Positions 48,049 through 61,415 are shown, numbered from the stretch's first letter. The stretch: 64,000 nucleotides of DNA from Chamaecyparis obtusa (GCA_027943335.1 BSBK01000764.1:841001-905000), one strand, 5' to 3'. The notes: generated from the letters alone by a model not told the origin. Numbers and translations are program-made.

Positions 48049-50258
48049 TTGAGTACCTCTCTAACATCTTCTCAATCAAATATGGACATGAGGTACACCT
48101 TGACTAAAAATGATAGAGATGCAATGGATCAAACTCTTGATGACATGTTTCAGAGGCATAGAGATAACATACTATTTGGGGAATCTTCTCATGACAATCA
48201 ACCAAGGTCACCCCCTATCAACACTAGATATCTAGACACTCATCAGCGAGCTGAAAGATATACATGATGAGCTCCCCAAGATGAATGGTCACAACATGAA
48301 GACCAAAACAACCAATCTTGTGATGCTCATGTGAATGTAGCTAACTTGTTCAAACATTCAAGACCAAATTCTCCACTTTGAATCACCTCATGATATACAA
48401 GTGAGAGGCTAAAGAGAATTGAGCGAGAAAAACAAGCCTTCTTAAATGAACAAGCTGCAAAGGAAGAAAAACTTAGGCTCCTAGAGGAGGAACAGCGAGC
48501 CTTGTTGGATATAGAGAGAAGAGCCGCACAAGAAGAACAAGATAGGCTTCTAGCCCAACAACTTAATGCCCAATTCAACAATAGGGGTACCAACAGTGGA
48601 AACAACCCTCAAGATCTCCTAGTCCTAGAGGGAGGACTTTACAACATGCTCACTATAGGAGACAGGCGCCTCCTAGGAACTTGAGACAACCCTCCCAATG
48701 AGCTCATCATGGCTCTCAGCATTGAGGAAGTAGTGCAAGTTTTGAGGCTCAAGACTTTATGAGAATGCAACAAGAGCCTCTTTTTCAACACTATGTGGAT
48801 AAATATGTTGAGTAAAATAAGGGTAAGTTCCTAGAGAGCTTGATTGACAAGGGTGCGAGGGTCCCCTTATAATTTTGATGTGGATAGGAAAATAAAGAAA
48901 CAGAGTCCCTCACAAGAAGAGGAAAATAAGAAAATCAAGAAAATGATGGCTCCTAAGAGTTCCTTCAACCTTGATTCTATTTGTCCTAATCCTTTTGATA
49001 GGAGTGTGAGCATGAAGGATTTTCCTAGGAAAATTGAATTTCCCCAATATGACAAATATGATGGTAATGGTGACCCACACGATCATGTGTGTCAGTTCTA
49101 CACCATGAGTTTTGAATTCCACCATGAAGACTCTTATCTAATGATATTATTTCCAAGGAGTCTAAAAGGTCAAGCTATGGAGTGGTTTACCAACATAACC
49201 CCTCCCGTCAAAACTTTCAAGGAACTCGTGCATAGATTTGTACAACATTTTGCCTACAACTTATCAAGATAAGTCACCATGCTAGATTTGTGCAATTTGA
49301 AATAGAATCAAGGGGAATCCTTTGTTACATTCTTACAAAGGTGGAGATTATTGTGCTCTCGTTATTCTAGGACTATTCCTGAGAATGAAAGAATTGATAT
49401 CATTGTTAGCAATTTAGTGCTTGAGATGTGGTATGAGGTTCAGAAGATGGTCTTTGATTCATTCAACACTATGGTCAAAACCACATGTAGAATAGAGGAT
49501 GTCTTGAAAGAACAAGGTATTTTGACTAAACAAAACAACAACAACAATAGTCAAAATAATAACAATCATAAGGGCAAAGGCAAGAACTCACACTGGAATA
49601 AAAATAAATAGGTATTCAATGATGAAGTTGTTGACTCTTCTCAACCAAAGGATCAGGGTGTCCTACATTATCTAGTGCAGTTCAAGCTATGAAGCTCAAT
49701 GCATCCTCTAACCAACAAGAGCATAAACAAAGATATCAGGACAAACCCAAAAAGGAAAAGTGACAATTCACTAAGCTTGGTGACTCTTATGAGGATGTTT
49801 TTAAGATGCTTATTGCCAACAACCTTGCACAACCACAAGATCCAAAAAATTTCCGCATACCAAAAATTAAGCCACATTGGTGGAATGAAAAAGATTTTTG
49901 CAAATACCACAATGGCATTGGTCATGACATAGAACATTGCTGGAAACTTAAGCATCTTATTCAAGACCTAATCAAGAGTGGTAAGCTTCAGGTTGATGGG
50001 TTGAATACTAATGTAGACCACAAAGCATTCAAGGAGCCTTTTCCTGAATATGATAAGGAGGAAACCTCTAAACCCAAAGATAGCAAGGCTGCAATCAACT
50101 ATACATACACATCTGCAAAAAATGTTATCAATATGCTTGAAGTGGTGGATGAGAGTGTCAATATGATGGGAAACATAAATTATTATGGTCTTGATGTTAA
50201 TTCTCCTCTAATATTTGATGAAGAACCCATGATTGTGCTTAGAGGTCCTCACTCTTGA
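48049..50258 (+). pseudogene. gag: Gag of T3, fragmented
   Basis: Open pieces are at 48049-48267, 48502-48684, 48844-49272 and 49351-49611 in one frame, then 49806-50258 in another, so there are several stops and one frameshift near 49620-49800. A strongly coiled region (REKQAFLNEQAAKEEKLRLL) precedes the capsid core (KFDKYDG-like PQYDKYDGNGDPHDHV, then RSLKGQAMEWF). The Zn motif is FCKYHNGIGHDIEHC. After it the frame stays open into the protease region. Where T1 has its gag-pol TAG, T3 has sense codons. Confidence 0.85.
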
Positions 50259-50309
50259 AGGTCATCCCAAGCTCTTAATGTTGTCACTTGAAGCCAAAGT
50301 CAAGGTCCT

Positions 50310-51089
50310 ATGGTTATTAGAGGGCCTAATTCCAAACCCAAGCAAGTAACATCCAAAAATGTCACCAAATCAGTAGTCAACCCTGACATGAGCTATAATC
50401 TTGTTGACCAGTTACAAAGAATGCCAGCTCAAATTTCAATTTTTGAACTCTTAGAATTGTCTCCAAGACATAAGCGTATCCTTGAGGATGCTTTACGTGT
50501 AGCAAATGTCCCTAACAACATAGATGTTGACCAATTCCAGAACATGGTTAACCACCTTGCTAGCCCACATTACCTAAAATTTTTAGAAGAAGATGACAAA
50601 GACTTGAGCCATCTACATAATCTTTCCCTTCACATTGAGGTCATGATCCATAAAACCCGTGTCAGGCGTGTGTTGATAGATGGGGGTGCTGGGCTCAACA
50701 TTTGTTCTTTGAGTCTTTTGAAAACTCTGTGTTATTCTAAGAAATTTATTGATACCCGGAAGAAAATCACCATTAAATCCTATGATGAGGATGAGAGAAG
50801 TTCTAAAGGGTTAGCCATTCTTCCTATCATAATTGGTCCTATTGAAAAGGACATTTTGTTCCAAGTTGTTGATGCTAGTCCTCTAGCATATAATATCCTG
50901 CTTGGTAGACCATGGATCCATGACATGCAAGCGGTGCCATCCAACTACCACAAATGTGTTAAGTTTCCCTATAATGGAGTTGAAGTTTGTATACCTGGGG
51001 ATAGCACATTACCTATAAATACAATTTCAGTAGGGACTCATGTTCCTCTCAACAGAGAAGTAGAGAATTTTGATGCAAATCTAGAATAG
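50310..51089 (+). pseudogene. pol: Protease region of T3 pol
   Basis: Same frame as the last gag piece. It contains LIDGGAGLNICS, the retropepsin active site, and LLGRPWIHDMQ further on, both nearly identical to T1. A frameshift follows at about 51090-51196. Confidence 0.9.
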
Positions 51090-51196
51090 TGCAAGAATAA
51101 GTTCAAGTCCATAGACCTTGGTATGGGGGGTATCAATTTGAATCCTTTACAAAGCTGTGAATTTCACCTAGGTCATATGGAAAACCATCACAAGAG

Positions 51197-52693
51197 ATGC
51201 GACCTTCATCTTTAGCCATGACTCTGTTTGATATGTTTGTAGAGTCCTCAGTGCCCATCCAGGATGAAAAAGAAGAGGTGGCCGTTAGAGATTGGATCTA
51301 CAAAGAGGAAAAATGCAAGCATAATGAAAATTTCTCCCCATCTCCTAAGGCTTATGGGAGAGGATACACTTTGGTAAAAAATATGGGCTATCCAGGTCAT
51401 GGCCCTCTCAATCACAGATTAGATGCTAAAGCTGAACCACTTGACCATGCTCTTTTTGGGCACAGATCTAAGACAACAATTGGCCTAGGCTTTAAAGGTC
51501 AAAACAAGAAAACTTCTCCTATCCTCGCTGTGATAGATAGTGATGATCAATCAAGCTACGTGCCCAATTTGCAAAATCAACAAGATAGGTGTGAAGATTG
51601 GGTCCCTTCTACCAATCTCCTTTGGGGAGATTTAGATACTCTAGTTGCCAATCCACCAATTTTTGACCTAGAATAAGAAGAATCCATTGTTGAAGATCAT
51701 GTTGAGAATCCTACTTAAGAACATCAATACACAAATGAAATTCAAGAAGGTGTTACCCTTGGTGACATCAAAGCATCTACCTCAAGGCGTCAAAAACATG
51801 CTTGGTGTAAACATCCCAGTCGGGATTTAGACACAGATTCACATGAATATGAATGGGAGTCTCTCTCAGATTTCTCTACTATTGAGATGGATGTTGATGT
51901 TGTCCATGCATATAGTTCCCAAAATGAGGTAGCTAAAAAGTCAAGTGTAGGATTAGAGGATTCAAATCCACATGTTGCTTTAGTGGATGATGCTTCGTTT
52001 GGTAGGATAAATCCTGATTTGGGTACCTTAGAGGGATACTTGATGGATCCTAACTCTGCACTCACCAGAGATAATACCTTCCGTATTAACAACATTGAAC
52101 CCATCATTAACCTACCCCTTGCCAATACTCACCTAATTGATTGGTCTCAACACTATCAAGAGCCTCAGCTCCTAACTTTCCAAAATGACTATGAGGTAGC
52201 ATACTACCTAAATGCCCTTGAGCCCGTAGTATCTTCCACCAGCGAACCAACTACAAGCATGACATAACTAGATATCAAGTACCTCAATTGCAAAATGAAA
52301 AGAAAAGAAAAAAAGAATAATGGTTCTAATGGTGAAAACCACTATGTGGCGGTGTTAGAACCTAAAAAAGTAAAAATAAAGGACGTATCCGAAGGTGAAA
52401 ACCTCTCTGAGGCGCCTAAGGATGGGGTACTTGATAATCTTCCAAGTTATTTTCAAGACAGGTCATCAATACTTATTGAGCCTACACAACCAGTTAATCT
52501 GAATACAAAAGAGGCTCCACAAATTGTGCAACTGGCTCAATCTCTATCAACACAAGAAAAAGAGGCATATACCAAGTTCCTACAAAGGAAGAAGATTAAT
52601 TTTTCTTGGACCTACTTAGACATGCCAGGGTTGGACACTAGTCTCATTATGCATCACTTGTCCATAGCTCCAGGAATCAAACCAGTAAAATAG
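51197..52693 (+). pseudogene. pol: G-patch-like segment and linker of T3 pol
   Basis: The open pieces 51197-51676, 51887-52267 and 52295-52693 share one frame and are divided by stops. The first has GRGYTLVKNMGYPGHGPL, the G-patch-like part seen in T1, followed by IGLGFKGQ. The rest is the acidic linker leading to the start of RT (PGLDTSLIMHHLSIAPG). Confidence 0.8.
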
Positions 52694-52696
52694 AAA

Positions 52697-53500
52697 TTGA
52701 TAAAAATGCATCCTCACATAGCTCTTCTTGTTAAAGCCAAACTAGAAAAACTCCTCAGTGCAGGATTTATAAGAGCCATTGATTATGTCGAATGCATATC
52801 CAATATTGTACCAGTTTCAAAACATGACAAGTCCATTCGTGTCTGCACAAATTTTAGAGATCTTAATAAAGCTTTCCCAAAGGATGATTTTCCACTCCCA
52901 AACATAGACATGATAGTGGACATGACCGCGAGATATGAGATCTATTCTTTGATGGATGGATTTTCTAGTTATAATCAAATCAAGATAGCTCCTGAGGATC
53001 AAGAAAAGACAACATTCACTTGTGTGTGGGGAACCTACTATTGGAACATCATGCCTTTTGGATTGAAAAATGTAGGAGCTACTTACCAAAGAGCTATGAC
53101 AACCATATTCCATGACATGATGCATAAGAATATGGAAGACTATGTGGATGACACCTTGGCAAAATCTAAAAAAAGGGATACATACCTAGGAGATCTAGAA
53201 GTCATTTTAGACCGTATGGAATAGTTTCAACTGAGATTAAATCCCAAAAAGTGTGCATTTGGAGTCACTTCCAGAAAACTTCTAGGATTTATTATTTCAG
53301 CCAAAGGAATAGAGGTGGATCCAGAGAAAGTTCAAGCAATATTGGATATGCCGCCTCCCAAAAACATCAGCCAAATGAGGAGTCTCCAAGGATGCCTTCA
53401 ATCTATAAGGAGGTTTATTTCACAACTAGCAGATAGAGCTTAACCCTTTAATAAGACATTTCATAAAGGGGTTAAATGTATCTGGAATAAAGATTGTCAA
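52697..53500 (+). pseudogene. pol: Reverse transcriptase of T3 pol
   Basis: Continues the linker frame after a TAG. Holds NFRDLNKAFPKDDFPLPNID, MPFGLKNVGATYQRAM and YVDDTLAKS, so the catalytic Asp pair is kept. The thumb follows after a TAG at about 53223. Stops at about 52691, 53223 and 53442 inactivate it. Confidence 0.9.
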
Positions 53501-53506
53501 AAAAGC

Positions 53507-54800
53507 ATGGACCAAATCAAGGAGAACTTGGCCAATCCTCCAATCTTAATGCCTCCTATTCTAGGAAAACCACTCATATTGTATGTTTCAGCAACAGAAT
53601 CTTCCCTGGGGGTATTATTGGCTCAACTTGATGATACCGGAAAAGAAAGAGCTATATATTACATCAGTTGTACTCTTGTGTCTTATGAGGTTAATTACAC
53701 TGGTATTGAAAAATCTTGCCTTGCAGTGGTGTTTGCTTCCCAAAAGTTGCGACACTACATGCTTGCGCATACAATACACCTCATTGCAAAGATTGATCCT
53801 CTCAAATATTTTCTTGGTAAGGCTGCTCTCATGGGTAGACTTGCTAAGTGGATGATGATCTTATCAGAATTTGACATAGAGTGTGTTGAGCGTAAAGCCA
53901 TAAAAGGACAAGCCATTGCAGACCAACTAGCTGATTTTCCAATTCAAGACAACATGCCTATTCAAGTTGAATTTCTAGATGAACACATATTGCACATGAC
54001 TACAAGAACATGGAAGATGTTCTTTGATGGCTCTTTCATGCAAAATGGTTCAAGAGCTGGAGTGTTATTTATTTCTCCCCATGGGTACACAATCCCTAAG
54101 TCTTACAAAATTTTGTTCCCATGTACAAATAATGTTGCTGAATATGAAGCCTTGACTAATGGACTAAAAATGGTGATAGAATGGGGAATTAAAGAGCTGC
54201 ACATTTATGGGGATTCACAATTAATCATCAACCAAGTTAATGAAGAATACCAAAAAAAGGATGACAAACTGATACCCTATAAGAAGATGGTTGATTCATT
54301 GCGCCAATATTTCACCTTTGTTACATTTCAACAAATCCCTAGAGTAGAGAATAAAGTAGCTAACACTATGGCTACACTTGCTTCACTTCTTCAGCTAGAA
54401 CAACATGAGTCCAAATTCAAATTCTTGGTGGAAGAGCTACGCTACCCAATCTATGATTCCCCAGAAAGCCATGTCATTTGTACCTTGGTTAGCCATGAAT
54501 CATCCCGCTATGGTGCCATTTACTCATATCTGCGTGATGGCATCATTACTGATACATTTAACCATTCTGAAAGAAGAAACCTAACCCATAATGCCTCTCA
54601 CCATACCCTTATCTCTGGTGATTTGTATAGGAGGGGTTTAGATGGGACACTTCTTAGGTGCTTGGAAAAGGATGAGTCTAACTGAGCGTTAGCTGACATT
54701 CACAAGGGCATTTGTGGAGGACATTCCAATGGTCTTTCCATGGCTCGAAGGTTGTTTAGGGTGGGGTAATATTGGCCCACAATGCAGATGGATGCCATAG
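53507..54800 (+). pseudogene. pol: RNase H pair and start of integrase of T3 pol
   Basis: A 392-residue open piece (53507-54685) covers the RT-linked RNase H (LYVSATESSLG, first acid lost as in T1) and the second, archaeal-type RNase H (FFDGSFMQNGS, EYEALTNGLK, GDSQLI). Beyond the stop at 54683 comes the degraded HHCC finger of the integrase. A frameshift lies at about 54800. Confidence 0.88.
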
Positions 54801-55761
54801 CTTTTGCCAAATCATGTGAAAAGTGTCAGAACATGGAAATCTGATTCATGCTCCAGGTAGGGAGCTTATTCCTTCTATTTCTCATTGGCCATTTCAGCGC
54901 TGGGCCTTTGACCTTGTTGGGAAGATTCATCCCAACTCATTAGGTGGACATAAATTCATCATCATTGCTACTGACTACTTTACCAAATGGGTAGAAGCTG
55001 TTCCACTTTCTGTTGCTTCAGGAAAGATAGTTTCCTTGTTCATTTTAAACCATATCATTTGTCGAATTGGAGTGCCTTCTAAAATAATCACTCATAATGG
55101 AGGTCAATTTAAAAACAAGGACCTTACACACCTCTGCAAGAAATTCAAGATAAAATAGCATTGGTCCTCCATTTACTTCTCGCAAGGAAATGGACAAGCA
55201 GAGGCTTCAAATAAGACCATTCTCAAAATCCTCCATAGAACAGTTCACAAGAATGGTCACGATTGACACCTTCAGATAAATCTAGCCTTATGGGCTTACA
55301 TAATGAGTATTCGTACTCCCATAGGGGCTACTCCTTTTTCCCTTACTTATGGTTTTGAAGCAGTGTTACCTTTAGAGGTCGAGATCCCTTCACTTAGAGT
55401 CTCTCTCAAAGGTTTTTTTACAGATGAAGATTATCGCACCATGAGGTTACAAGAGCTAGAACTTCTTGATGAAAAGTGTAAAGCATCATTTGATCACATG
55501 AGAGTCTACCAAAAGCGTATGTCCAAAGCATTCAACAAGAAAGTATGCCCTAGAGAATTCCAGGTAGGAGATCTTGTCCTATGAGAAAATCCCAAGAACC
55601 AACAAAATAGAGAGCAAAATGGCAAGTTTGAACCTAATTAGCTTGGACCATACATTATTACTACTACTTTTGGGATAGGTGCTTACTTGCTATCTGATGA
55701 AAAGGGAGAACAACTCCCTGATCCTATCAATATTTTGCACCTAAAGAAGTTCTACCCATGA
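54801..55761 (+). pseudogene. pol: Integrase of T3 pol
   Basis: Pieces at 54823-55158 and 55303-55584 in a new frame. The core has FDLVGKIHP and the second motif reads ITHNGGQF where T1 has ITDNGGQF, so a catalytic Asp is replaced by His. The GNGQAEASN motif with the Glu is present near 55190. Stops follow the core, within the zinc-adjacent part and at the end. The frame closes HLKKFYP and TGA (55759-55761). Confidence 0.88.
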
Positions 55762-57780
55762 TGCCTATTCTGTCTGGGGGCATCCTTTGTACATACATAT
55801 TGATCCTGAAAAAATTTCAAAAACATTCATTTATGATGCTGAAAACATCCTAAAAAGCATATAAAGTCCTAAAAAAAATAAAAATAAATCAACAAAATAG
55901 CAAAAAATTAAAAAAAAAAAGAAAAAGTGCCTTGGTGAAAACCTGGAAACAGGCGCCTTGGTAGCAAAAATACAAAAAAAATTGAAAATAAAAAAAATCT
56001 ATCCAAGTGGTGAAAACTTGGAAACAGGCGCTACTTGAGGCCTTTGCACCCTTGTCTTTTAGCATGCGCTCTCGACACTTAGCCTTTCTCCATCATGCCT
56101 TGAGCTTGTTGCCTTGGTTTGGAATTGGTCTTTGTCTTTGTATAGGGGCATAACTGTGTTAGCTTTGGTCTCTAGGATGCATTGGCCTTTAGGACATCTT
56201 GCAAACGGTGTTTTTCAACACCACCCAAAATAGTGTTTTTTTCAACACTACCCTAGCGTCAAGTGTTTCTCAACACTTATTAGATATCCTACCCCACAGT
56301 CTAGTATACTGTGATATCTCTCACTAGCAAATGTGATACTCAAAGATTGATTCTATGACCTACACACACACACACTTAAACATTCGACTCGCTAAGACTT
56401 GTTTGACTTTATTTCTTTGTGTGCTATCTATGATGATTTCTTTGATGAGTGGTCTCTCCCTGATAGTTTTCGATGATGCTGAGCTAGAAGACTGGGGGCA
56501 TGAGGACATGTTTTATTGCTTTTTCTACTTGTGGGTATATTTTGTTGGTCCTAACTGTCATTAGCATTTGTGCTTGATCCACTTGATACTTAGGACCTAC
56601 AAGGTATTATCCTTGACTATTTTATGCGAGTGCATGCTTCTAGTCATCTTGACTTTCTTGTGTCTTGACGCAAGCATAATCTTGCTATAGTAAACTTAGG
56701 GAACCTCACTGCACTAGTCATCTTGGCCTACATGTCTTTGATGCCTAGGTGGGGTTTCCACATTCCTATCTGATATAGATCATATTCATATACCCATAGT
56801 CATACTAGTGAGTATTGTATGATCTTATGACGCTACCAATAAAGCTCGATGATGATTATTAGAGACTAATAGTGTTGTGACCTTGCAAGTCAACCACTTT
56901 CATAGTAGCTTGCATTCGTAGGTTCGTATTAGTTTAGTTTTGCATCTCGCATATGGAGAGAGCTCTCCTTTTATCTTTCACAAACTTGTCAGTTAACTGC
57001 GCTCACCTTTCACTTCTTCTCGATCATGTCTTTCACTCCTTATCTTTCATATCACATCCTTTTCACCCCTTCTTTATAGCATTTTGACTTTTTGACCTAA
57101 TTTTCAAAACTCCTTGGAATTCTGCAAAAATTGCACCCCTGGCTAATTTCAACATCCTGGATCCATTTCCGGACTCGAAATCAAAATTTGAGTTCATCTT
57201 GATAGTCAAAATTGCATTTCAAATTTTCCCCTTCTTCTGCACAGTTGGTTGACCATTTGAGGCCTAATTCTTTGATCTTTGTTGGGGCATCTTCATCTCC
57301 ATGTCTTTCACCCCTTCTAGCCTTTCATTCATTCCCTTCACATCATCTCTCTAGGGTTTGACTTCATCTTTATCCTATATCTTCTTCGGTCAAACCTAGT
57401 CAAAATGGGGCATATCTTCACTGCTTGGTGGTTATCCTTTATCTTCTATTATGATTCCTAGTGATTTGATCAACTTTATCAATTTGCTGCTTCTTCTCTA
57501 CCTAATTTCAATTTTGATTCCGAGGGGGTAGTACCTATCAGCTTTAATCTTTGATTCAGCTTATCAATTAGCTTTTTTTGAGATTCTTATCTCTTATTTT
57601 GAGACTTGATTATCACTTAACAACAACAGTGTTGGTCTTGTCTTTCAGCCGACTTATTTTTGTCTTGATGTGTTCCCATCTATCAAACACACATCTGGGT
57701 TATTTTGTGATCCCAAATCGATCTCACACTTCAATTCCATTCTTTGCCTACATGTGATCCCGAGTCAACCTCACATTAGT
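55762..57780 (+). other. 3' UTR of T3 with two GNRA-hairpin motifs
   Basis: Two motif copies: 55927-55965 with CCTG-GAAA-CAGG, and 56003-56040 with CTTG-GAAA-CAGG. They sit in an A-rich tract as in T1. The remainder, about 1.7 kb, has no convincing ORF; a 69-codon ORF at 56355 looks like chance. Confidence 0.75.
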
Positions 57781-57794
57781 CAAAGAGGGGCAAA
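57781..57794 (+). other. Polypurine tract of T3
   Basis: caaagaggggcaaa abuts the 3' LTR. Confidence 0.85.
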
Positions 57795-58773
57795 TGTATG
57801 CACCCTAAAATGGTCGCCTAGACTTTGGGCCCCCTTTCAGCAATTTATCAAATCCCTGAATCAATATTTTCAAAAATCAACATTTTCAGCTCAATATCAG
57901 TTTCCTTGATCGAATCCTAATTCTATCATTTATTTGATTATTTTCCATGGATTAACCATTTTATCCTAAGTCTTTATTTAATTAAAAGGAATATTTCCTC
58001 CCCTTTTATTAAATAAAAAATCCCCACTTTTCCTCTTATCCTAAGTTGCACAAATAAAATATTATTGTTATTTCATAAAAAGGGAAAAAGCACTTTTTGT
58101 CTCATATGGACACAAAAGTCAACTCTTATTTTCTCATTGGAGGATATTTGTGCACATGGATTGCTCCTTCTTTAAGCCTCACCATTGATTAAATCTTTTG
58201 CCTCTTAATCTCCATCGTCCATTGATTCTCATTTCCTATAAAAGAAGAGCTCTCTTCTCATTGGAGGATCCATCTTTTTATGCTAACTCTATGCTGTAGG
58301 ATTTCTTGGAGACTTTGGAGCCTTTTGGAGATTATTGTTGCCTCACATCTAGTTTTCATTTTTGTTTCATAGTTTAACTTCCATTATTTCATATTAGCTT
58401 CGTATTTATGCTTTCCTAATTTAGATTTCCTTTCAAGCTTTAGAATAACTCATATAGATTAAGTAGGAGGAATTGTAATACTTCTATTTCCCTTCATAGC
58501 ATAGTTGCATAGCTTGCATATTCATTTCTAGTTACATTGCATTGCATTTCATTTGATTCTTGGGGATATTGGTATTCTTTCCCTTGTCTTCATTTGAATC
58601 TTTCATTGTGTGGTTGACTAGCAAGGTCATTAAGCTTAATAACTCTAGCTGAGAGCAATCAAATAATCTTGCAACTCCATACATAGAGAGCTCTAGGTCA
58701 CTTTCTAAGGTTTCCCATTCATGGATTCCCTTGGATGTAATGACTTAGAGAAGTGCACTATTTAGAGTACACA
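57795..58773 (+). repeat. 3' LTR of T3
   Basis: TGTATGCACCC to agagtacaca, 979 bp, same length as the 5' copy with only substitutions visible. Confidence 0.95.
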
Positions 58774-59101
58774 CTAACAGGGTAAGATTACCAGAAGTGA
58801 TCAAAACTTGTAGCCCTAACAGGCAAACATTTTCTATTTGTAGTAGTAAAGAATTTGTGGGTGTCATCCCCACCACAGTTTTTACCTTCTAACAAGGGTT
58901 TCTGCATTACCAAAATACTTGTGTTATGGGAAAGTTATATTGTTGATTTCATGTTATTTACTTTCACAAGTTAAATTAATGAATGTTATATGCATTTGAA
59001 ACAAGTTATTTTGGAAGGTTACATTGTTTACTAGTGTGAAATTTTTTGTGGGCACTAATTCACCTCTCTCCTCTTAGTACCTATCTCTCCTAATTACAAC
59101 A
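58774..59101 (+). repeat. 3' LTR of C1, second part
   Basis: Begins with the duplicated ctaac (58774-58778) and continues agggtaagattaccag, matching the 5' LTR at about 37451. Ends attacaaca at 59101. Confidence 0.92.
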
Positions 59102-60386
59102 CCCATGACCCCTTTTGACACATTCGAATGCTCAAGTGTGTCTGAAGGGGTCATAGAACCCCTTAAGACACACTTGAGCATTCCATTGTGTCCATAGGGG
59201 TCATGGGGACATCCTAGGGGTCCTAACATGTGATAAGGTGTACTAGGACCCTTAGGAAATCCCCATGACCCATTTTGACACATTCGAATGCTCAAGTGTG
59301 TCCGAAGGGGTCGTAGGACCCCTTAAGACACACTTGAGAATTCCAATGTGTCCATAGGGGTCATGAAGACTTCTTAGGGGCCCTAACGCGTGATAAGGCA
59401 TACTAGGACCCCTTGGAAGTCCCCATGACCCCTTTTGACACATTAGAATGCTCAAGTGTGACTGAAGGGGTCATAGGACCCCTTAAGACACACTTGAGCA
59501 TTCAAATGTGTCCATAGGGGTCATATGGATTTCTTAGGGGTCCTAACCTGTGATAAGGCATACTAGGACCCCTAGGAAGTCCCCATGACCCCTCTTGACA
59601 CATTAAAATGCTCAAGTGTGTTTGAAGGGGTCGTAGGACCCCTAAAAACACACTTGAGGGTTACAATGTGTCCATAGGGGTCATGCGGACTTCCTAGGGG
59701 TCCTAACGCATGATAAGGCATACTAGGACCCCTAGGTAGTCCCCATAACCTCTTTTGAAACATTCAAATGCTCAAGTGTGTTTGAAGGGGTTGTAGGACT
59801 CCTTAAGACACACTTGAGCATTCCAATGTGTCCATAGGGGTCATGGGGACTTCCTAGGGGTCCTAACACATGATAAGGTGTACTAGAACCCCTAGGAAGT
59901 CTCCATGACCCATTTTATCATATTCGAACACTCAAGTGTGTCCAAAGGGGTCATAGGATCCCTTAAGACACACTTGAGAATTCCAATGTGTCCATAGGGT
60001 TCATGGGGACTTCCTAGGGGTCCTAACAAATGCTAAGGTGTACTAGGACCCCTAGGAAGTCCCCATGACCCCTTTTGACACATTCAAATGGTCAAGTGTT
60101 TTTGAAGGGGTCGTAGAACCTCTTAAGACACACTTGAGGGTTCCAATGTGTCCATAGGGGTCATGGGGACTTCCTAGGGGTCCTAACATGTGATAAGGTG
60201 TACTAGGATCCCTAGGAAATCTTTATGACCCCTTTTGTCACATTCAAATGCTCAAGTGTGTTTGAAGGGGTCGTAGCACCCCTTAAGACACACTTGATGG
60301 TTCCAATGTGTCCATGGGGGTCATGGGGACTTCCAAGGGGTCCTAACGCTTGATAACACACACTAGGACCCCTAGGAAGTCCCCAT
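59102..60386. repeat. 160-bp double-palindrome satellite, right block (about 8 copies)
   Basis: Same monomer and same orientation as 34721-36567; it is the continuation of that array, displaced by insertion of C1. It ends where T4 begins, so its true right end is not in the window. Both palindromes are kept in each copy, with scattered substitutions. Confidence 0.95.
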
Positions 60387-61412
60387 TGTAATACCCCAAA
60401 ATTGGCACCTATTTAATTTCATCAATTTTGGTGCATTATCTCGATTTTACATCATCAAAGTCCTATCTCACTAGGCAATTTTCTCTCCTACCTGGCTCTA
60501 CTTGACTTGATGTCAGTTGCAAAAACCCTAATTTGCAATAATCAAACACTAAAATTAATTCCTAAGTCTCTTTGACTTTATTAGCTAAATTATCTCTATG
60601 ATACATTAATTTAATTGTAAAGTCCTATGTGCTTTAAATTAAATTAAATCAAACCACCCCCTTTGGCTAATACACATAAAAAGGAATTAATTAATTGCTT
60701 GTTATTTGAATGGACACCTTTTCTTGGATTAATAATTTGAGATATTCGAAAGGTCCTCATGTGGCATTTTCCATTCTTTTAATAAAGTAATTCATGCTTA
60801 TTTGTCCCAAAAGGGATATGAAGGGTCAGGAGTTTCGAATCAAGAAACTCTTCCTCCTCCTCTTGGCTCTTCTATTTATTTGAACCTCTTTTTCTCATTC
60901 AAGAGAGAGCAATTTTTGAGAGCATCTACACTATAGGCATTTTTTAGTCTCATTTGATTCATTATTTTCAAAGCTTTTTATTGCATTTATTAGATTAATA
61001 TCTCATTATTAGTATAATCTTTGCATCGCATTTTAGACCAAATTTGCTTATTTGTTCTTAGTTTAATATCATATTTGTTTCAAGTTCTTAGATTAACTTG
61101 CATCTCATCTTTATTTTCAAGCTCTTAGATTAATTGCATCCTCATTCTTAGATTAAATTGCACTCCATCTTAGCTTAATTGCATTCTTGCTCATCTTTAT
61201 TGCTTCTTGGAAATCCTCCATTGTTGAATTGGTCTCCCAGCTATTGGCTCTCATTCTGAGAGTATTCAAACACCCCATTCACATAGGAGGCAACAGGTCG
61301 CCTCACCATGGAATTTGGATTGAGTTCTTCATACTCTCTCCCGAATTCTATCAAGTGAATAATGACCATGTTGTGTTGTGCCTGATTTAGAGGTCACATT
61401 TAGTCACATACA
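60387..61412 (+). repeat. 5' LTR of T4
   Basis: 1026 bp. Its first 12 bases equal those of the T1 LTR; the remainder is mostly different. A weak TATA-like TATTTAT lies at about 60873. Confidence 0.85.
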
Positions 61413-61415
61413 TTT

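Larger units (their letters stand above)
44522..58773 (+). mobile_element. T3: complete, decayed Ty3/Tat element nested in the C1 LTR
   Basis: 14,252 bp. LTRs of exactly 979 bp at each end, perfect target duplication ctaac (44517-44521 and 58774-58778), Lys-type primer site, 2.5-kb leader, gag-pol with a dozen or more stops and at least three frameshifts, 2.0-kb 3' UTR and polypurine tract. By eye about 33 substitutions separate the LTRs (roughly 96.6% identity). Domain order equals that of T1. Confidence 0.95.
36568..59101 (+). mobile_element. C1: Copia-type LTR element without recognisable pol (interrupted by T3)
   Basis: 5' LTR 36568-37789, initiator-Met-type primer site, a gag-like gene, a second decayed ORF region, polypurine tract, and a 3' LTR that is split at 44521 by T3. 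Without T3 the element is about 8.3 kb. Flanking bases are cccgt (36563-36567) and cccat (59102-59106), a target duplication with one change. No protease, integrase, RT or RNase H motif is seen, so it is non-autonomous. Confidence 0.88.

Noticed and set aside
53251..53436. 61-codon ORF in the T3 pol
   Set aside because: The RT thumb reads in the neighbouring frame here; this ORF is a shadow.
59074..59763. Same type of ORFs in the right satellite block
   Set aside because: Repeat artefact, as for the left block.
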